Assembly (NCBI GenBank): GCA_003819975.1 | Contig: RPPU01000150.1 | Span: forward strand, 1-8,811 | Direction: 5' to 3' | From: Desulfobacteraceae bacterium | Lineage (GTDB): Bacteria > Desulfobacterota > DSM-4660 > Desulfatiglandales > HGW-15 | DNA: 8,811 nt | In this document: positions 4,779 through 8,811 of the stretch, piece by piece | Layout of the letters: every line of letters starts with the position of its first letter | Numbering within the stretch: position 1 is the stretch's first letter | Translations under genes and position numbers: made by a program | Notes under the pieces: model-generated | The model's database searches: none | What the model saw: only the letters and a program-made list of their open reading frames with translations | Told to the model about the DNA's origin: nothing

Positions 4779-5795
4779 TTACTTTTTGATATATTCATCG
4801 AAAAACGCCCTGATCTTCTCGCCAACTTTTTGATGAACGACCCGGCGATCCACGCCGGGCGGATCGACGCATAAATGCGGCAGTATTTCCCGGCCCAAGG
4901 CCGTGCCTTCGGCCAAAAAAGTATAATGAGCCACTGCTCCTTCCAAGATCTTCAGTTCGGCCTGGGGAATAAATTCCGCGAACCGGGCGGCGTTGTACCT
5001 GGCCGGCGCCAGGGTATCGGATTCACCCACCATGATCGCGACCGGAATCTGAACGGGCGTAAGCCCCTGGGCGCCGAACCCTCCCCCTAAAACCGGCGCC
5101 AGCGCCAAAACCGCCCTGATGCGTTTGTCGCGAAACGATTGCTTGTGCTCCTCATCATGCTCCGCTAATAAATCGAATTGGGCCATGAAGGCCGCTTGAT
5201 CCGGAAATTCGGAAGGAATTTCCGATTGAAAATCACGAGCCGGTTCCAGATAAGCGCGTTTGAGCATGGCCAAATCCAGCAAGCCGCCTGCCAGAGCAAT
5301 CATGGTATAGCCGCCCAAAGAAAAACCGGCTGCGCCGATTTGCTTGCGATTGATGCGGCCGCCGAACACCGGATCAGCCAGCAAGCGGTCCAATACCGTG
5401 CTCAAATCCCTGGGCCGCTCCCACACATGCAGAAACCCTTTCAAGTGATAAGGTTCCAAAGCGGTGTTGCCGTGGTGGTTGACGCCGGCCACCATGTAAC
5501 CGTAGCGGCATAAGGCTTCAGCCAACCAGGCATGCTGCCGGGCGGTTCCGCCCGTGCCGTGCGAAAGCAGGATCAATGGAAAAGTCTCCGGGTCTGAAAT
5601 GAGTTCGGCATTCGGGGCTGCCCGGCCTGCAAAAAACAAAGGGGCATCCGGCGGTCCGATAAAAATATCCTGTTCTTTAGCCGACTCATCAACCGGGTAC
5701 CAAATATCCGTGATCATGGGCCGAGGGCCCTTACCGCTCCAATCAGGACGTTGGGTATCCAAATAAGGTAAAATTTTTAATCCGATCTTGAACAA
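4779..5795 (-). CDS. Alpha/beta hydrolase, dienelactone-hydrolase/PAF-acetylhydrolase-like
   Basis: The 338-residue protein has the full set of alpha/beta-hydrolase landmarks: an oxyanion-hole HGTGG (79-83), the nucleophile elbow GFSLGG (157-162) with Ser159, an acid at Asp260 in VGESDTLAP and a histidine at His290 in AVAHYTFL. The N-terminal RPMITDIWYPV and the overall length fit the predicted dienelactone hydrolases of COG4188, related to platelet-activating-factor acetylhydrolase. It should hydrolyse an ester or lactone; the substrate cannot be inferred. No signal peptide is seen, so a cytoplasmic site is likely. The start is TTG 5795 (minus strand), chosen because a perfect GGAGGT sits five bases before it and no better ATG is near. 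The gene stands alone, divergent from the transglycosylase and convergent with the STM3941-like gene. Confidence 0.88.
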   Translation of the reverse strand: MFKIGLKILPYLDTQRPDWSGKGPRPMITDIWYPVDESAKEQDIFIGPPDAPLFFAGRAAPNAELISDPETFPLILLSHGTGGTARQHAWLAEALCRYGYMVAGVNHHGNTALEPYHLKGFLHVWERPRDLSTVLDRLLADPVFGGRINRKQIGAAGFSLGGYTMIALAGGLLDLAMLKRAYLEPARDFQSEIPSEFPDQAAFMAQFDLLAEHDEEHKQSFRDKRIRAVLALAPVLGGGFGAQGLTPVQIPVAIMVGESDTLAPARYNAARFAEFIPQAELKILEGAVAHYTFLAEGTALGREILPHLCVDPPGVDRRVVHQKVGEKIRAFFDEYIKK

Positions 5796-5800
5796 TCGTC

Positions 5801-5806
5801 ACCTCC
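5801..5806 (-). promoter_or_regulatory. Shine-Dalgarno of hydrolase gene
   Basis: On the minus strand GGAGGT is followed by GACGA and then TTG. The consensus match and 5-base spacing are what decide the TTG start. Confidence 0.8.
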
Positions 5807-6179
5807 GCTTTTAAGGTAAATCCGCGCGCCTCTTCAATAAGATGGTTGCGTGCTTATGTGGATTTGAGCCGCAGATCATAGCAATTTCTTACCTATTATT
5901 ACAGAAAATGTTTTCACTCCCGAATTGAATGACGGCCCAAAGCAGAATTATAGTCTAACTATTCAAATTCGTTATAAAAAGCTTGATTTTTCACACGGAC
6001 TTAAGCTAAGCTGAAAATAAGCGGATAAAGGACACTCGATTTAAGGGAAAAGGGCTCCAACTTTTTTTAAACCGGCTCAAAGTTTCTGCAAACTTTTAAT
6101 TTTCGTAACATAAAAAGCAGGTATTGCAGTATTATATTTTGAACCTCATGGACTGAGTCGAAAGGAAACCCCGTATCGC
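5807..6179. other. AT-rich intergenic region between divergent genes
   Basis: No coding frame of interest or RNA gene is visible in these 373 bases. Both flanking genes point outwards, so two promoters should lie here. On the minus strand a perfect TATAAT lies at 5952-5947, but no good -35 box is present at the right distance. On the plus strand TATTAT at 6130-6135 is the best -10 candidate before the transglycosylase, again without a clear -35. AGGA (6163-6166) is a distant ribosome site for ATG 6180. These promoter calls are tentative. Confidence 0.4.
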
Positions 6180-7574
6180 ATGCCCCAAAGCTATTTTAAA
6201 ACCCCATGCAATCCTGTTTGCATTTTGCTTGTCCTGATCATAGCCCTTCTCTCTCCCCTGACCTGCTTGGCCCAGCACGATGAGTTGGAAAAAATGATCG
6301 TTGCTTATAACCTCAAGGCTTATCAAAAAAACCTAACCGATGGATCTTATCAGGGCGAGGAAGGGATTCTGTGGATCAAACCGGAAGCAGCCAAGGCCTT
6401 GGGGCTCAAGGTTCTAACAGATCCGGATTATACCGAAGCAACCGCGCTCTGGAAGCAGGCCGCGATCGCCTTTGAAAACGCCAGAAAAACTTTGCTGGAC
6501 AAGAACAAGGAAAATTCAGATTGGTATTATATTAAAAACACCACCGGTTATTTTCTGGAATATAAAAACAGCCTGGAGGCAGCCAAACAGAAATTTCAGG
6601 CCTATCGTCAAAAACTAAATCCGGAGCTGGATGAAAGGCTGAATGAAGCGGTCAGTCGCAAAGTTTTGGACAAACTGTTGCAAGACTGCCTGAAAAAAGC
6701 CAATAACAACCTGCGCGACGGATTGGGTTTTTTTTATAATTACTGTCACGAAATCAATAACGGCCGGCCGGCCCTCCATTCCGAAAACGTGGCCTTTGTA
6801 AATCAGATCTTTTTCGAGTTTACCGGTCAGGCCACGCCTGAACTGGCCGCTCTCTATGACCTGGATTTGGATCTGAATTTTAAAAACAAGTCTTCCGGAG
6901 CCCTTTGGAAAGAGATGATCGGCAAAGAAGGCTTTTTATATGCCGACCTGGTCGAAAAAGCCATGGCTGAAAGCAACAACCCGGACAAATCCATTGATCC
7001 TCTGCTTTTCATCGCCATTATCCGCAAGGAATCGAGCTTTAATCCGCGAGCCGTTTCCTGGGTGGGCGCGGCCGGTCTGACTCAGATCATGCCTCAAACC
7101 GCCTTGGATCTCGGTATGAAAAATATTTATTTTCCCGCTTATTTAAAAGAAATCCCCGCCATCCGGGAAAAAGAAATGCAGGCCAAGAACGCAGCCATGG
7201 CCAGCCTGAACCAAATCAATGAAGAAAATTGGGCGCTGTATGCCAAGCAAGCCCGCGATTTCATGCAGCAAGGCTTGGTCTATGAACAAGAGCGTCGCAA
7301 TCTTTATGATAAATATAAACAAGAACTTCTGGAACAGCAAAATGACGATCGTTTGCAACCGGAGCTCGTAATCAAACATGCGTACCAATATTTCTGCCAG
7401 CTCTTAAAAGCCCAAAAAGGCGATATCAGCCTGGCTCTGGCTTCTTACAATGCCGGCCCCCACCGGGTCAAACAATACCAAGGCATCCCGCCATTTGCGG
7501 AAACTGTTCATTACCGGAATGAAGTCCTCAACTTCTTCCGGAATTATCTGGCCAAAATCGATCAACTCCCTTAA
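6180..7574 (+). CDS. Periplasmic lytic transglycosylase, SLT domain with long insert
   Basis: This 464-residue protein begins with a signal peptide (hydrophobic core about 14-28, likely cleavage after CLA near residue 31), so it acts on murein in the periplasm. Residues about 35-260 are helical and charged, resembling the superhelical N-terminal part of Slt70-like enzymes without clear repeats. The SLT domain starts at IDPLLFIAIIRKESSFNPRA (272-291), where Glu284 is the expected acid catalyst; GAAGLTQIMPQTA (296-308) and LASYNAGPHRV (420-430) complete the fold, followed by the terminal HYRNEVLNFF (444-453). Lytic transglycosylases cut the MurNAc-GlcNAc bond and form 1,6-anhydro ends. Between motifs two and three lies about 75 extra residues (about 318-393) rich in K, E, Q and A, probably a helical hairpin. 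No lipobox is convincing (LTC lacks G/A/S before Cys). Confidence 0.9.
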   Translation: MPQSYFKTPCNPVCILLVLIIALLSPLTCLAQHDELEKMIVAYNLKAYQKNLTDGSYQGEEGILWIKPEAAKALGLKVLTDPDYTEATALWKQAAIAFENARKTLLDKNKENSDWYYIKNTTGYFLEYKNSLEAAKQKFQAYRQKLNPELDERLNEAVSRKVLDKLLQDCLKKANNNLRDGLGFFYNYCHEINNGRPALHSENVAFVNQIFFEFTGQATPELAALYDLDLDLNFKNKSSGALWKEMIGKEGFLYADLVEKAMAESNNPDKSIDPLLFIAIIRKESSFNPRAVSWVGAAGLTQIMPQTALDLGMKNIYFPAYLKEIPAIREKEMQAKNAAMASLNQINEENWALYAKQARDFMQQGLVYEQERRNLYDKYKQELLEQQNDDRLQPELVIKHAYQYFCQLLKAQKGDISLALASYNAGPHRVKQYQGIPPFAETVHYRNEVLNFFRNYLAKIDQLP

Positions 7575-7627
7575 GGTTCGGGCCGAAAGCCGCTTGACAA
7601 GCTTAAACGAATCGGAAATGATGGCCT

Positions 7628-7643
7628 GCCTTTTTTAAAAGGC
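7628..7643. other. Small inverted repeat before purC
   Basis: GCCTTTT and AAAAGGC (7628-7643) form a 7-bp stem with a 2-base centre. It lies just upstream of the AGGAG ribosome site of purC. It has no T-run after it and only three GC pairs per arm, so it is at best a weak terminator or leader hairpin. Confidence 0.3.
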
Positions 7644-7661
7644 TTAAGAAAGGAGTCCCGT

Positions 7662-8561
7662 ATGAAAACAAACGGTTTAAAAGAATCGCATTTTAAAGAT
7701 TTGCATTTATTAAAACGCGGCAAAGTCCGTGATGTGTATGAAATAGAAGATAAATTACTGATCGTGGCCAGCGATCGCATGTCCGCCTTTGATGTGGTTA
7801 TGGATGATCCGATTCCCGATAAAGGCAAGATCCTGACTCAGATTTCTCTTTTCTGGTTCAAGCTCTTAGGCCCTATCGTCGAAAACCATATCCTGGCCAC
7901 AGACCCGGCCGAATTCCCCGAACCGTGCCGGAAATATGCCGCGGAACTGCGGGGCCGCAGCATGCTGGTCAAAAAAGCCCGACCCCTGCCCATCGAATGC
8001 ATTGTCAGAGGATATATTTCCGGTTCGGGCTGGCAGGAATACCAATCCAAAGGCAGTATTTGCGGCATTCCGATTCCGGCACATATGTTGGAATCGGCTC
8101 AATTACCTGAACCGATTTTCACCCCTTCCACCAAGGCCGAGGTCGGCACGCACGATGAAAATATTTCGTTTGCCGAGGCAGCTAAATTGGCCGGCCGAGA
8201 AATTGCCGAAAAAGCCCGCGACATCAGCCTGAAACTCTATAAAGCCGGCCGCGATTATGCCGCCCAAAAAGGGATTATTATCGCCGATACCAAATTTGAG
8301 TTCGGCATTTTGAACGGCCGCCTGATCCTGATCGACGAAGTATTGACTCCGGACTCTTCCCGGTTCTGGCCTCAAGATTCTTATCGGCCCGGAGGCTCCC
8401 AACAAAGTTTCGATAAACAATACTTACGAGATTATCTTCAAAATCTGGGTTGGTCCAAAACCCCTCCCCCGCCGCGACTCCCGGTTGAAATTATCAATAA
8501 AACCAGGTCAAGATATCTGGAAGCGCTGACGCGCTTAACCGGAGCGGAGTTGCAATTGTAA
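7662..8561 (+). CDS. purC: Phosphoribosylaminoimidazole-succinocarboxamide synthase (SAICAR synthetase)
   Basis: This enzyme joins aspartate to CAIR with ATP to give SAICAR in de novo purine synthesis, in the cytoplasm. The 299-residue length matches the longer PurC/Ade1 type; the short E. coli type has about 237 residues. Family motifs are all present: [20 protein letters not shown] (19-38), the nucleotide-binding N-terminal lobe; [15 protein letters not shown] (41-55); the signature [16 protein letters not shown] (109-124); [13 protein letters not shown] (156-168); the second signature IADTKFEFG (207-215); and [13 protein letters not shown] (224-236). ATG 7662 follows AGGAG (7651-7655) at a 6-base spacing. 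No other purine gene is in the window, so purC seems to stand apart from a pur operon here. It could be co-transcribed with the transglycosylase gene 87 bases upstream. Confidence 0.97.
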   Translation: MKTNGLKESHFKDLHLLKRGKVRDVYEIEDKLLIVASDRMSAFDVVMDDPIPDKGKILTQISLFWFKLLGPIVENHILATDPAEFPEPCRKYAAELRGRSMLVKKARPLPIECIVRGYISGSGWQEYQSKGSICGIPIPAHMLESAQLPEPIFTPSTKAEVGTHDENISFAEAAKLAGREIAEKARDISLKLYKAGRDYAAQKGIIIADTKFEFGILNGRLILIDEVLTPDSSRFWPQDSYRPGGSQQSFDKQYLRDYLQNLGWSKTPPPPRLPVEIINKTRSRYLEALTRLTGAELQL

Positions 8562-8578
8562 CTATTTGCTCTGAAACC

Positions 8579-8670
8579 TAAGGGTTCGAAGCCCTCGTGT
8601 AACCAGGGCTCCGCCCTCGTGTAACCAGGGCTTCGCCCTCGTGTAACCAGGGCTTCGCCCTCGCGATAGC
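8579..8670. repeat. 22-bp palindromic tandem repeat downstream of purC
   Basis: Three direct copies of a 22-base unit (8592-8613, 8614-8635, 8636-8657) are followed by a partial copy and preceded by a degenerate one. Each unit begins CCCTCGTGTAACC and ends AGGGCTTCG. The AGGGC-TTC-GCCCT hairpin forms across every unit boundary. The only difference between the full copies (TCC for TTC) lies in the hairpin loop and keeps the stem intact. The array starts 18 bases after the purC stop and could stop or stabilise its transcript. Confidence 0.85.
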
Positions 8671-8724
8671 TTTCTCTTCGGCGGACTATTAACAAAATCT
8701 AATTTTGCCTAAAATAATCGCAAA

Positions 8725-8811
8725 ATGCATCGCGAAATCCATTCCTGGATTCTTCACAAAAACCTTGCCCGATTAAACGATAACCCTTTGAATAAAGTTC
8801 TAAAAATTAAA
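8725..8811 (+). CDS. Possible start of a gene running off the window
   Basis: From ATG 8725 the frame is open for 29 codons to the window edge (MHREIHSWILHKNLARLNDN and on). I do not recognise the peptide. There is no Shine-Dalgarno before the ATG, and 29 open codons in AT-rich DNA are weak evidence. It may equally be non-coding. Confidence 0.2.
   Translation, partial: MHREIHSWILHKNLARLNDNPLNKVLKIK

Noticed and set aside
7628..7643. Rho-independent terminator of the transglycosylase gene
   Set aside because: The stem is weak, no T-run follows, and it abuts the purC ribosome site.
8438..8695. Minus-strand frame of 85 codons over the purC end
   Set aside because: It covers the 22-bp tandem repeat and the purC 3' end in antisense and resembles no protein.

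Overview
The window looks like chromosomal DNA of an uncultured Gram-negative bacterium of moderate GC (about 45% in a sampled housekeeping line). It has a periplasmic lytic transglycosylase, many short dispersed repeats and scrap pieces of type I restriction loci. That style is common in Omnitrophota and Desulfobacterota genomes, but no marker here fixes the phylum.

Layout. (1) 1-1017: the 3' part of a membrane-anchored ankyrin protein, then a RidA-family gene whose key arginine is replaced. (2) 1018-2541: an accessory patch beginning at the ridA stop codon. It is made almost only of ends of type I restriction-locus genes: a rhuM remnant, an hsdR head, an hsdS tail, one intact GC-rich gene for a four-helix-bundle/zinc-ribbon protein, and a second hsdR head. 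The intact gene sits between two arrays of strict 9-bp period built on TGAC on one side and its complement GTCA on the other. This is the most unusual structure in the window. (3) 2542-3040: a small membrane protein whose open frame begins in the recombination junction, then a hairpin repeat, a second rhuM fragment that shares a 10-bp-arm palindrome with the first, and another imperfect hairpin. (4) 3041-4775: a SAM methyltransferase, a perfect 13-bp-arm palindromic repeat, a DUF579-like methyltransferase gene broken by an internal deletion, and a two-TM protein of the STM3941 type. (5) 4779-5795 on the minus strand: a large alpha/beta hydrolase starting at TTG behind a perfect Shine-Dalgarno. 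(6) 5807-6179: an AT-rich gap between divergent genes. (7) 6180-8561: a lytic transglycosylase with a long helical insert in its SLT domain, then purC. (8) 8562-8811: a 22-bp palindromic tandem repeat and possibly the start of another gene.

The core genes (ridA-like, methyltransferase, hydrolase, transglycosylase, purC) look like ordinary, unrelated housekeeping or maintenance genes and not one pathway. The decayed accessory patch is where unusual biology may lie. My reading is that the four-helix-bundle gene plus its two inverted 9-bp arrays forms a cassette that exactly fills the space between hsdS and hsdR. It has survived while the restriction genes around it were lost.
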